Below are positions 27,484-36,759 of a DNA stretch of 64,000 nt, in pieces (the stretch's first letter is position 1; each line of letters opens with the position of its first letter). The DNA is from Aquimarina sp040786285 (lineage in GTDB: Bacteria; Bacteroidota; Bacteroidia; Flavobacteriales; Flavobacteriaceae). Below the pieces are notes generated by a model that saw only the letters and a list, made by a program, of their open reading frames with translations, was not told where the DNA came from and did not search any database. The stretch is taken from the NCBI RefSeq assembly GCF_040786285.1, contig NZ_JBFMKQ010000001.1, positions 1,488,001 to 1,552,000 of the forward strand, given 5' to 3'. A program made the position numbers and the translations under genes.

Positions 27484-30400
27484 GTTGATCTATTGTTGTT
27501 TTATAGTATTCACCCTTATTTCTTGTGGTGAAGAACAATCCGAAAACAATAAGGCCAAGAATAAAAGTACATTATTTACCAAGTTGGATCCTTCAATTAC
27601 AAATATTGATTTTATCAATCAGGTACATAACGAAAAGGATTTCAATATATTTAAATATCGTAATTTTTATAATGGTGGAGGTGTAGCCATTGGCGATATT
27701 AATAATGATGGATTACCGGATGTATATCTTACCGCCAACCGAAAAGAAAACAAATTATATCTTAATAAAGGAGACTTCCAATTCGATGATATTTCTACTT
27801 CTTCAAAAACTACAGGTAAAAATGCATGGTCTACAGGAGTGGTTATGGTCGATATTAATGCAGATGGGTTATTAGATATCTATGTGTGTAATGCTGGTAA
27901 TGTCGAAGGAGATGATCAAAAAAATGAACTTTTCATTAATAATGGTCCTTCGACAAGCTCAGGAACCATAACATTTACCGAAAAAGCTGCCGAGTATAAT
28001 CTAGCCGATAGTGGATTTACAACGCATGCTGCTTTTTTTGACTATGATGGTGATGGTGATCTGGATGTTTATCTTTTAAATAATAGTTTTATCCCCGTAA
28101 GTAGTTTGGGGTATGTAAATAAGCGTAATCTTAGGGCTAAGGATTGGAATATTCCTGAGATTTTAAAAGGAGGAGGAGATAAGTTACTTAGAAATGACGA
28201 TGGTGTTTTTAATGATGTTAGCGAAACGGCAGGAATATATGGTAGTCTTATTGGATTTGGACTAGGAGTAACTATTGGCGATATCAATAATGATAGGCTG
28301 CCGGATATTTATGTGTCTAATGATTTTTATGAAAGAGATTACCTCTATATAAATAAAGGGGACGGAACGTTTTCCGAAGAAATAAAAGATTGGATGCAGC
28401 ATCTAAGTATATCATCCATGGGAGCAGATATGGCAGATATGAATAACGATGGATATCCCGAGATTTTTGTTACCGATATGTTGCCAGAGAGCGATCAACG
28501 CCTCAAAGAAACAAGCTCTTTTGAGAGTTATGATGTGTATAAATTGAAGAAAAGTAGAGATTTCCATAATCAATACATGCAGAATTCATTACAACTTAAT
28601 AATGGTGATAATACCTTTTCTGAAATCGCTTTTTATAGCGGGGTAGCAAAAACAGACTGGAGTTGGGGAGCATTACTATTTGATATGGATAATGACGGGT
28701 ATCGTGATATTTATGTGAGTAATGGGATTTATCATGACCTTACGAATCAGGATTTCATGAACTTTTTTGCCAATGATATTATTCAGAAAATGACCTTAAC
28801 AGGTAAAAAAGAAGAAGTTGACTCGATTATTAATAAAATGCCATCTACTCCTATTCCTAATTATGCCTTTAAAAATAATGGAGACCTTACATTTTCTGAT
28901 ACTACCACAAATTGGGGATTTGAGGAACCTACATTTTCAAATGGATCTGCATATGGAGATCTGGATAATGATGGAGATCTAGATCTAATTGTCAATAATT
29001 TTAATATGCCGGTTTCTATTTACCAAAATAATAGTGAGCGCGAGCAAAACAATTATTTAAAAGTTAGGATTAAGGGGGCGGGTAAAAACACATTTGGTAT
29101 AGGTAGTAGTATTGAACTATTTTCTAAAGATAAAATACTAAGGCAAGAGCTAATTCCATCAAGAGGTTTTCAATCTTCTATAGAGTACACCATGACAATA
29201 GGGTTAGGTAAAAATCAAATAGTAGATTCTTTACAAGTAATATTTCCAACTGGTAAAACCAGGATTATAAAAGATATTACGCTAAATTCTTTGGTAGTAT
29301 TGGATCAAAAGGATGCTACTCGAGATTATATAAATAAAGATATTAAAAGAGAACCCTATTTTGAAGCAATAATGCATCCAATAGCTTCGCATAAAGAAGA
29401 TGCATATGTAGATTTTGATTATGAAGGATTAATTTACAAAATGCAATCTCGAGAAGGACCAGCTTTAGCCATTGGCGATGTTAATAATGACGGAAATGAG
29501 GACATTTTTATAGGGGGAGCATTTAAGCAAACCGGAAAGCTTTATTTGCAAAGTGTACATGGAGCATTAAAGCTCGCATCATTTGAAACTGAAGAGTTTT
29601 TCGAAGATACGGCAGCTATTTTTGAAGATATTGATGGAGATCAGGACCTTGATCTGGTTATTGGTTCTGGAGGTAATTTTAAAGGAGCAAGAACAGGGGT
29701 GCGATATTATATTAATGATGGGAAAGGGGATTTTTCACGAGGAAATATAATTCTTCCTACAAATACCAATATAGCCGTAATTGCACCATACGATTATGAT
29801 CAGGATGGAGATATAGATCTCTTCATTGGTAGCCAAAGTATAGTGGGAATGTACGGTGTTTCACCACAAAGTTATCTTATGGAAAATGATGGAAAGGGTA
29901 ATTTTAGAGATGTTACTAATGAGAAGGCTTCTGATATAAAAACAGTGGGCATGGTAACCGATGCTGTGTGGCAGGATATCGATGGGGATAAAAAAAGGGA
30001 TTTGATTATAGTTGGAGAATGGATGTCTCCTAAGATATTTAAGAATACTGGTGCAGGAGTAACCCCACTATCAACTAATTTAGAGGATATATCGGGTTGG
30101 TTTAATACCGCTGAAGCCAAAGATCTCGATCAGGATGGAGATATTGATTTAGTACTTGGCAATCGAGGATTAAATGCAATGTACCAGGCTAGTGATGAAT
30201 CTCCTATTAAAATGTTTATCAATGATTTTGATGATAATGGAACTGTCGAACAGATTATTACCCAAACAATGAATAAGAAAGATATTCCTATACATTTAAG
30301 AAATGAACTAACGGGGCAGATCAATTCTTTGAAAAAACAAAACCTCAAATTTTCTGAATATGCTACCAAATCCATGGATGAGTTGTTTTCTGCTGAGGTG

Positions 30401-30799
30401 TTGCAAAATACAACTGTAAAAACAGTAAATAATTTTGCGAGTTTGGTCGCATATAATGATGGGAAAGGAAGTTTTGATGTTAAAGAACTACCACAAGAAG
30501 TACAACTATCTTGTATTTGTGATATAGAAACCGAAGACTTTAATAATGATGGGGTTTTAGATCTTATTGTAGCGGGGAATAACTACAATTTTAAACCGCA
30601 ATTTTCTAGATTGGATGCAAGTAAGGGTAATGTTCTGTTGAGTGATGGAAAAGGAAATTATACTGATCAGAAAGCAACAGGGTTCACTGTAACCGAAGAG
30701 GTGCGGGCAATGCAATGGATGAAAAATAAATCTGGAGAGAAGTATTTGATTACAGGTATTAATAACGAAGAGCCAAAGATTTTTAAATTGAAGAAATAA
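27473..30799 (+). CDS. FG-GAP/VCBS repeat lipoprotein with ASPIC/UnbV domain (2 of 3)
   Basis: A second CRTAC1-like lipoprotein of about 1,108 residues. Signal MNKLIYCCFIVFTLISC with lipobox LISC; calcium-loop repeats such as DINNDGLPDVY, DINADGLLDIY and DYDQDGDIDLF; an ASPIC/UnbV segment (TIGLGKNQIVDSLQVIFPTG). The ATG at 27473 or 27476 overlaps the end of the previous gene by 11 or 8 bases, which suggests translational coupling. Architecture and length match the genes on both sides, so this is an old tandem triplication. The ligand or partner is unknown. Confidence 0.9.
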   Translation: MMNKLIYCCFIVFTLISCGEEQSENNKAKNKSTLFTKLDPSITNIDFINQVHNEKDFNIFKYRNFYNGGGVAIGDINNDGLPDVYLTANRKENKLYLNKGDFQFDDISTSSKTTGKNAWSTGVVMVDINADGLLDIYVCNAGNVEGDDQKNELFINNGPSTSSGTITFTEKAAEYNLADSGFTTHAAFFDYDGDGDLDVYLLNNSFIPVSSLGYVNKRNLRAKDWNIPEILKGGGDKLLRNDDGVFNDVSETAGIYGSLIGFGLGVTIGDINNDRLPDIYVSNDFYERDYLYINKGDGTFSEEIKDWMQHLSISSMGADMADMNNDGYPEIFVTDMLPESDQRLKETSSFESYDVYKLKKSRDFHNQYMQNSLQLNNGDNTFSEIAFYSGVAKTDWSWGALLFDMDNDGYRDIYVSNGIYHDLTNQDFMNFFANDIIQKMTLTGKKEEVDSIINKMPSTPIPNYAFKNNGDLTFSDTTTNWGFEEPTFSNGSAYGDLDNDGDLDLIVNNFNMPVSIYQNNSEREQNNYLKVRIKGAGKNTFGIGSSIELFSKDKILRQELIPSRGFQSSIEYTMTIGLGKNQIVDSLQVIFPTGKTRIIKDITLNSLVVLDQKDATRDYINKDIKREPYFEAIMHPIASHKEDAYVDFDYEGLIYKMQSREGPALAIGDVNNDGNEDIFIGGAFKQTGKLYLQSVHGALKLASFETEEFFEDTAAIFEDIDGDQDLDLVIGSGGNFKGARTGVRYYINDGKGDFSRGNIILPTNTNIAVIAPYDYDQDGDIDLFIGSQSIVGMYGVSPQSYLMENDGKGNFRDVTNEKASDIKTVGMVTDAVWQDIDGDKKRDLIIVGEWMSPKIFKNTGAGVTPLSTNLEDISGWFNTAEAKDLDQDGDIDLVLGNRGLNAMYQASDESPIKMFINDFDDNGTVEQIITQTMNKKDIPIHLRNELTGQINSLKKQNLKFSEYATKSMDELFSAEVLQNTTVKTVNNFASLVAYNDGKGSFDVKELPQEVQLSCICDIETEDFNNDGVLDLIVAGNNYNFKPQFSRLDASKGNVLLSDGKGNYTDQKATGFTVTEEVRAMQWMKNKSGEKYLITGINNEEPKIFKLKK

Positions 30800-30822
30800 C
30801 CTTCTATTTAGAATACAATATA

Positions 30823-33800
30823 ATGACTAAAAACACAATCATAGTAGTAATTATTGGGCTGGCCCTTTTATCGGGTTGTAGTAAACAAAAACTACATCAA
30901 GGTGAATTGTTTGAGAAAGTCACTTCAGAAATTACGAGTATTACTTTTCAGAATACTTTGAATCCGACAGAAGAATTAAATATCCTTGATTATTTATATT
31001 TCTATAATGGTGCAGGAGTTGCTGTTGGTGATATCGATAATGATGATTTGGTAGATGTTTTTTTTACATCAAACCAGGGAAAAAACACATTGTATCGCAA
31101 TAAAGGAAACTTTCAATTCGAGGATATTACAATGGCAGCAGGGATATCTGGAAACTCTGATTGGAACACTGGTACTACAATGGCCGATGTAAATGGTGAT
31201 GGTTTTCTTGATATCTATGTTTGTGCGGTTGTTGGACTTCAAAATCTTAAAGGGAAAAATGAGTTATTTATCAATAATGGTGATGGTACTTTTACCGAAA
31301 AAGCAAAATCATATGGCTTAGATTTCCAGAACTTTTCTACTTCGGCTAGTTTCTTTGATTATGATAACGATGGAGATCTGGATATGTATTTGCTCAATCA
31401 TGCTATTCATACACAAAATTCTTTTGGTAATGCATCCTTACGTACTAATAGGAGTAATGAGAGCGGTGATAAACTACTTCGCAATGATGGAGAGCGATTT
31501 AAAGATGTAAGTGAAGAGGCTGGGATTTTTGGAGGAGCTAATGGATATGGCCTGGGGATTGCAACCGCTGATTTTAATAATGATGGGTTTACAGATATCT
31601 ATGTGAGCAATGATTTTCATGAAGATGATTATTATTACATCAATAATGGTGATGGAACCTTTGATGAGCAACTTAAAGAAAAGTTTGGACATGTAAGCCG
31701 TTTTTCGATGGGGAGTGATGTTGCTGATATTAATCATGATGGGTATCCCGATATTTTGACTTTGGATATGACTCCAGAGGATGAAAAAGTACTCAAAGCA
31801 TCAGCTGGTGATGAAACCTTAGATATGCTGAATATGAGAATCAATCGATTGGGGTATCATTATCAATATGCCCGAAATATGCTTCAGATAAATCAAGAAG
31901 GACATTATTATACAGAGACAGCATTGCTTGGCGGTGTTGCTACAACAGATTGGAGTTGGAGTGCCTTATTTGCTGATTATAACCAAGACGGGGAGCAAGA
32001 TGTTTTTGTCTCTAATGGGATTCCTAAACGCCCCAATGATTTAGATTTTATCAAATACATTTCTAATGAAAAGATCAAGGATAAATTGACTAAAACAAAG
32101 TTGATAGATCATGATGCATTAGATATCATGCCATCAGGAGCAGTTCAAAATTATATTTTTCAGGGTACCAAAGGTATTCAATTCATTAATCGATCGGCTA
32201 CATGGTTGCCAAAGGATATAAGTATAGCCACTGGGAGTGCTTATGCAGATTTAGATAATGATGGAGATCTCGATCTAGTAACCAATACTATAAATAACAA
32301 GGCAGCCATATACAGAAATCAAACGAATGAAAAATCAAATTACCTAAAACTTAAGTTTAATTTTAGGAAACCAAATACATTTGGAATCGGTACTAAAGCG
32401 ATATCCTATCATAATGGAGTGCAGCAATACAAACAATTATTTACCAGTCGTGGGTTTCAATCATCTTCAGAAGCCATACTACATTTTGGATATGGGGATG
32501 AGAAAGTAATAGATTCTCTAAAAATTATCTGGCCGGATAATACAATACAGGTCGCAGAAAATATCGAAACGAATCAAACGCTAACTATTAAAGTATTACA
32601 TAAAAGGGATCCTGTAGACTATAATAAACTATTTCCTAAATCAAAAGGATGGTTTACTAAGTTAGATAGCCTCCCGGGTCTTGATTTTATTCATAAAGAG
32701 AATAATTATACAGATTTTAACCGTCAAAAATTGATTCCGTATAAAATTTCGGATAAAGGACCTGCAACTGTGGTGAGAGACCTTAATGGAGATGAAAAAG
32801 AGGATATCTTCTTCGGAAGCTCAAAAAATGAAGCATCTAGAATATTTTATCAAACTTCAAAAGGTTTTGAAGAGCAAGAAATTGATGCTCTTTATGCCGA
32901 TAGATTAAAGGAGGACGTTACCGCAGTTATTGAAGATTTTAATAATGACAACAAAAATGATTTATTGGTAGCGTCTTCTGGAGGAGAATATTATGGTTCT
33001 TCAAAAGAGCTAACAGACAGGTTATATAGTTTTTCTGATTCGGAATTAAAAAAACTCGAGTTTCCAGAGCTTTTCGAGCACGAATCAGTGATTAAACCTT
33101 ATGATATAGATCAAGATGGAGATTTAGATCTTTTTATAGGGGCATATGCAGTATCTAATGATTTCGGAAAAATCCCGAATTCGCACCTCCTAATTAATGA
33201 TAAAGGTAAATTCAGCATAAAAGAGAATACAGCACTTCAGAAAGTGGGAATGGTAACCGATGCGATTTGGAGTGATTTTGATGGGGATGCTATAAAAGAT
33301 TTGATAGTTATAGGTGAGTGGATGTCACCTCATTTTTTCAAAAACGATAAAGGAAATTTAATCGATATCACAAGTACAGTTGTAAACGAAAAACTCAATG
33401 GATTATGGCAATCGGTTCAGGAGTTTGATATCGATAATGATGGAGATCTTGATTATTTGTTAGGAAATTTTGGGTTGAATACTAAATTTAAAGCTTCAGA
33501 CGATTTTCCTCTTAAAATGTACTATGCAGATTTTGATGATAATCAAAAAACCGAAACTATTATTGCGCTTCCTAAAAATGGTGAGTACTATACCGTTTTG
33601 GGATTAGATGAATTATCAAATCAGTTAAATTTCCTAAAGAAAAAGTTTACCAATTATACTTCTTTTGCAGGAAGAACAATCGAAGAAATTTTAGGAAAAG
33701 AGGCGCTACATCAAGCAACGTTGTTCGAAGTACATCAATTGGCATCGGGGTATCTCAAAAATGAAAACGGAAGATTTAATTTTATTCCTTTTAAAGAAAC

Positions 33801-34095
33801 ACTTCAAGTTGCACCAATCACCGAAATGTTAAAGCATGATTTTAATAAAGATGGGCAAGAAGAAGTATTAATGGCTGGAAATTATTTTGGAGTCATTCCT
33901 TATCATGGAAGATTAGATGGCTTTGGTGGTGCAGTGCTTCAGAAAGACAATGTTGTGATTAAGGCTAATGAATTACATATTAACCTTACTAAAAAGGCCA
34001 TAAGAGGATTAAATATTATTAATTTTATCAATAAAGAGTATTTACTTGTTACCATAAACAATGAAAAAGCTGAGATTTATGAGATTTATGAATAA
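30823..34095 (+). CDS. FG-GAP/VCBS repeat lipoprotein with ASPIC/UnbV domain (3 of 3)
   Basis: The third paralogue, 1,090 residues, with signal and lipobox VIIGLALLSGC. Calcium-loop repeats include DIDNDDLVDVF, DVNGDGFLDIY, DFNNDGFTDIY and DLDNDGDLDLV, with an ASPIC/UnbV segment (HFGYGDEKVIDSLKIIWPD) and a second propeller half. The N-terminal repeat (FYNGAGVAVGDIDND) closely matches copies 1 and 2. It follows copy 2 by 23 bp and overlaps the haloperoxidase-like gene by 8 bp. Probably outer-membrane anchored, and possibly a complex with the others; function is unknown. Confidence 0.9.
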   Translation: MTKNTIIVVIIGLALLSGCSKQKLHQGELFEKVTSEITSITFQNTLNPTEELNILDYLYFYNGAGVAVGDIDNDDLVDVFFTSNQGKNTLYRNKGNFQFEDITMAAGISGNSDWNTGTTMADVNGDGFLDIYVCAVVGLQNLKGKNELFINNGDGTFTEKAKSYGLDFQNFSTSASFFDYDNDGDLDMYLLNHAIHTQNSFGNASLRTNRSNESGDKLLRNDGERFKDVSEEAGIFGGANGYGLGIATADFNNDGFTDIYVSNDFHEDDYYYINNGDGTFDEQLKEKFGHVSRFSMGSDVADINHDGYPDILTLDMTPEDEKVLKASAGDETLDMLNMRINRLGYHYQYARNMLQINQEGHYYTETALLGGVATTDWSWSALFADYNQDGEQDVFVSNGIPKRPNDLDFIKYISNEKIKDKLTKTKLIDHDALDIMPSGAVQNYIFQGTKGIQFINRSATWLPKDISIATGSAYADLDNDGDLDLVTNTINNKAAIYRNQTNEKSNYLKLKFNFRKPNTFGIGTKAISYHNGVQQYKQLFTSRGFQSSSEAILHFGYGDEKVIDSLKIIWPDNTIQVAENIETNQTLTIKVLHKRDPVDYNKLFPKSKGWFTKLDSLPGLDFIHKENNYTDFNRQKLIPYKISDKGPATVVRDLNGDEKEDIFFGSSKNEASRIFYQTSKGFEEQEIDALYADRLKEDVTAVIEDFNNDNKNDLLVASSGGEYYGSSKELTDRLYSFSDSELKKLEFPELFEHESVIKPYDIDQDGDLDLFIGAYAVSNDFGKIPNSHLLINDKGKFSIKENTALQKVGMVTDAIWSDFDGDAIKDLIVIGEWMSPHFFKNDKGNLIDITSTVVNEKLNGLWQSVQEFDIDNDGDLDYLLGNFGLNTKFKASDDFPLKMYYADFDDNQKTETIIALPKNGEYYTVLGLDELSNQLNFLKKKFTNYTSFAGRTIEEILGKEALHQATLFEVHQLASGYLKNENGRFNFIPFKETLQVAPITEMLKHDFNKDGQEEVLMAGNYFGVIPYHGRLDGFGGAVLQKDNVVIKANELHINLTKKAIRGLNIINFINKEYLLVTINNEKAEIYEIYE

Positions 34096-35428
34096 AACGT
34101 GTTTATCGATACTAGTTGTAGGGTTCGTTTTTTCTATTTCTTCTTGCAGAAAGGAAGGAAAAGAAATTGAAATCACTCAAGATGATTATCACAGGTCATT
34201 AGATATATTAACAGGGGTAATGGTTCATGATATATTTTCTCCCCCAGTTGCGAGTAGAATTTATAATTATCCCAATATTGCAGCATATGAAATCATCTGT
34301 CAAGAAAACGACCAATATAAAACACTATCGGGTCAATTACATGGGTTGAAACAGGTGCCTTTGGCAGATACAACTCAGGCGGTCAATTTTAAAGTTGCGG
34401 CTTTAGTGGCCTATTTAGAGGTAGGTAAAGAACTTGTTTTTTCTGAAGACAAAATTGAGACCTATAGAGATAGTTTATACAATTCTTGGGGAAAAATTAA
34501 TGAAAGTAGCTTTAATAGCTCTAAAACCTATGGGTTATTAGTTGCAAAACATATAAAAGATTGGTTATCTAAGGATAATTATGCGCAAACCCGTACGATG
34601 CCAAAATTTTCGGTAAATACAGATGATCCGGGGAGATGGCAGCCTACCCCGCCAGATTATATGGATGGTATCGAACCCCATTGGAGAGAAATCAGGCCCT
34701 TTATTATAGATTCTGCATCGCAATTTACACCTTCAAAACATCCGGATTTTTCGTTAGAAAAGGAATCTGCATTTTATAAGGAACTTGTAGAGACTTATGA
34801 AGTAGGTGTTAAAATTAAGGAAGAGGGAGAAACCTCAGAAAAACTTGAAATAGCACAATTTTGGGATTGCAATCCATATGTTTCTACACATAAAGGACAT
34901 CTTATGTTTGCTACCAAAAAGATTACACCAGGAGCGCATTGGATTGGGATTTGCAAAATAGCCTGTAAAAAAACAGAAGCCGATTTTGCTAGAACCGTGT
35001 ATGCATACACAAAAACATCTATTGCTATAGCAGATGCTTTTATTAGTTGTTGGGATGAAAAATATCGAAGTAATTTAATTCGCCCAGAAACATTAATCAA
35101 TCAACATATTGATGAAAATTGGGAACCTGTTTTACAAACTCCGCCTTTTCCAGAATATACAAGCGGGCATTCTGTAGTATCGGGAGCTGCATCTACAGTT
35201 TTAACAGAAATTTTTGGGGATAATTTTGCATTTAATGATGATACAGAGTTACAATATGGGTTACCTATTCGTTCTTTTAGATCATTTAATGCTGCGGCCA
35301 ATGAAGCCGCAATTAGTAGATTATATGGGGGGATTCATTATCGTGCAGCCATAGATTTAGGATTAGACCAAGGCCGTGAATTAGGAAATTTTGTTGTCAA
35401 GAAACTTCAAATGAATACCAACAAGTAA
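34088..35428 (+). CDS. vanadium haloperoxidase-like PAP2 superfamily lipoprotein
   Basis: A 446-residue lipoprotein (lipobox FSISSC) of the PAP2 / vanadium-dependent haloperoxidase superfamily. The active-site signatures are PEYTSGHSVVSGAAS and SRLYGGIHYRAAIDLG, which supply the phosphate/vanadate-binding His and Arg residues. Family members are either phosphatases or halide-oxidising enzymes; sequence alone does not decide. ATG 34088 (MNKTCLSIL) overlaps the previous stop by 8 bp; an earlier ATG at 34061 would overlap by 35 bp. It is the fourth gene of the FG-GAP run. Confidence 0.88.
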   Translation: MNKTCLSILVVGFVFSISSCRKEGKEIEITQDDYHRSLDILTGVMVHDIFSPPVASRIYNYPNIAAYEIICQENDQYKTLSGQLHGLKQVPLADTTQAVNFKVAALVAYLEVGKELVFSEDKIETYRDSLYNSWGKINESSFNSSKTYGLLVAKHIKDWLSKDNYAQTRTMPKFSVNTDDPGRWQPTPPDYMDGIEPHWREIRPFIIDSASQFTPSKHPDFSLEKESAFYKELVETYEVGVKIKEEGETSEKLEIAQFWDCNPYVSTHKGHLMFATKKITPGAHWIGICKIACKKTEADFARTVYAYTKTSIAIADAFISCWDEKYRSNLIRPETLINQHIDENWEPVLQTPPFPEYTSGHSVVSGAASTVLTEIFGDNFAFNDDTELQYGLPIRSFRSFNAAANEAAISRLYGGIHYRAAIDLGLDQGRELGNFVVKKLQMNTNK

Positions 35429-35454
35429 AGCACAGTTAGTAATACGTTCTTATA

Positions 35455-36348
35455 ATGAAGAAAATAGTAGTTGTAATTTTGGTCATGATTTTGGGTCTGA
35501 CTATTTGGTATTTGTTGATCAAAAAATATGATTATGAAATTACTTTCAAAGCAAATTTTGCGCCACAAGGAGTTTACCATCAGGTAAAAAAAATAGGATC
35601 TGGTTTGCACAATGCAAAGAAAGATCATATAATCAATACCTCTAATCTTACTCAAGAAGTTAGTATTAATAATGAGAAAGTTATTTTAGATTGGCATTTT
35701 AAAAGAATACAGGATACCATTACTAAAATCAGGGTAGGAATACTATCAAAAGAGCACTCTATTCGAAACCGGTTACAGGTCTTAGTGGGATCTTCAGCTA
35801 TGGTGCAATTAGTAAAAGAAGATTTAATAAATTTCAGAAAAAAACTAAAGGGATATACAAATACTTTTAAAGTAATTGTAGAAGGTGAAACTGATATACC
35901 AGCCATGGAAACACTTTCTGTTTCTTCAAAAATTACACGGAAAAGAAAGGCCGAAGAAATGATGACACATAATAGTTATCTGTACCCAAAATTAGTAGAA
36001 AGAAATGTGAGAAAAAGTGGTTTTCCTTATGTGAAAATCAAGAATTGGAATCAGGAAGAGGATGTAATAGATCTGGATTTTGGTTTTCCGATAGTCTATA
36101 ATGATTCTCTTCCGGTGGACTCAAAGATAAACCATACCAAAATAGCTTCTAAAAAAGCGTTAAAGGCAACCTATTACGGAAATTATAGAACTAGTGATGA
36201 AGCTTGGTTTGTGCTATTAGAACATGCAACTGCAAATAATATTTCGGTAGAGATAAAACCCTTAGAAATTTTTTATAACGATCCAATGCACGGAGGAAAT
36301 GAACTAGAATGGAAAGCAGAAGTCTTTCTTCCTATTATTGAGCATTAG
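35455..36348 (+). CDS. membrane-anchored SRPBCC/GyrI-like small-molecule-binding protein
   Basis: A 297-residue protein with one N-terminal hydrophobic anchor (VVVILVMILGLTIWYLLI). The first half fits an SRPBCC-like domain (YEITFKANFAPQGVYHQV). The C-terminal 80 residues look like a GyrI-like effector-binding domain, with YYGNYRTSDEAWFVLLEHA and EIFYNDP ahead of a final EVFLPI strand. Such domains bind hydrophobic small molecules. It follows the haloperoxidase-like gene by 26 bp and is probably the last gene of that operon. Domain assignment is moderately sure and the ligand is unknown. Confidence 0.75.
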   Translation: MKKIVVVILVMILGLTIWYLLIKKYDYEITFKANFAPQGVYHQVKKIGSGLHNAKKDHIINTSNLTQEVSINNEKVILDWHFKRIQDTITKIRVGILSKEHSIRNRLQVLVGSSAMVQLVKEDLINFRKKLKGYTNTFKVIVEGETDIPAMETLSVSSKITRKRKAEEMMTHNSYLYPKLVERNVRKSGFPYVKIKNWNQEEDVIDLDFGFPIVYNDSLPVDSKINHTKIASKKALKATYYGNYRTSDEAWFVLLEHATANNISVEIKPLEIFYNDPMHGGNELEWKAEVFLPIIEH

Positions 36349-36369
36349 GGATATAGTCGAGAGTGTAAA

Positions 36370-36580
36370 ATACTGGATTTTGAATGTAAATGACTCAAGC
36401 GAGAGTAAAAAATACTCAACGTTGAGCAAAATACACTCGATCTTGAGTAAAAAACACTCAAGTTTGAATGAAAAACACTCAAGCTTGAGTAAAAAACACT
36501 CAAGCTTGAGTAAAAAATACTCGACGTTGAATATAAATCATTCAAGTTTGAGTAAAAAACGTTCAAAATTGGATATAACT
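36370..36580. repeat. array of ten phased 21-bp palindromic repeats
   Basis: Ten units start at exactly 21-bp intervals (36373, 36394, 36415 ... 36562). Each holds a 12-bp imperfect or perfect palindrome, consensus CTCAAGCTTGAG, followed by TAAAAAACA. Units at 36415, 36478 and 36499 are perfect palindromes; 36477-36490 and 36498-36511 are 14-bp perfect ones (ACTCAAGCTTGAGT). A decayed partial unit may lie at 36352. Both strands stay open through the array: the plus frame would encode Ser/Lys/Leu heptads (KKHSSLS), but only from a TTG at 36338. The array lies between the GyrI-like gene and the glycerol operator. Confidence 0.9.
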
Positions 36581-36589
36581 TAGATAAAC

Positions 36590-36616
36590 AATAATACAAA
36601 CGATTACATTTTTTTT
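36590..36616 (+). promoter_or_regulatory. LacI-type operator before the glycerol gene
   Basis: The core ACAAACGATTACA (36596-36608), in the context AATAATACAAACG then a T run, matches the sites before the GH3 gene and lacI2, with two substitutions in the right half. It lies about 150 bp upstream of the glycerol kinase-dehydrogenase gene. The remaining gap to 36759 shows no further gene. Confidence 0.6.
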
Positions 36617-36759
36617 AAATGAAGATTAGTTTTTCTATTGTGTTAATACTTTGGATATTTGTAAGTAATCAGTGTTTTATTTAAGTTTTACATTGTTTTT
36701 TTAGGAGTTTTAATAAGAATTTCACTTCAATAAAGATCATTACCTGAAAATAGTAAGAT

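Noticed and set aside
36370..36580. CRISPR array
   Set aside because: The units are contiguous 21-bp repeats with no variable spacers, and no cas genes are present.
36338..36583. Heptad-repeat protein frame over the palindrome array
   Set aside because: Starts with TTG inside the previous gene, and the reverse strand is just as open; the frame follows from the 21-bp DNA period. Kept as a repeat feature, not as a gene.
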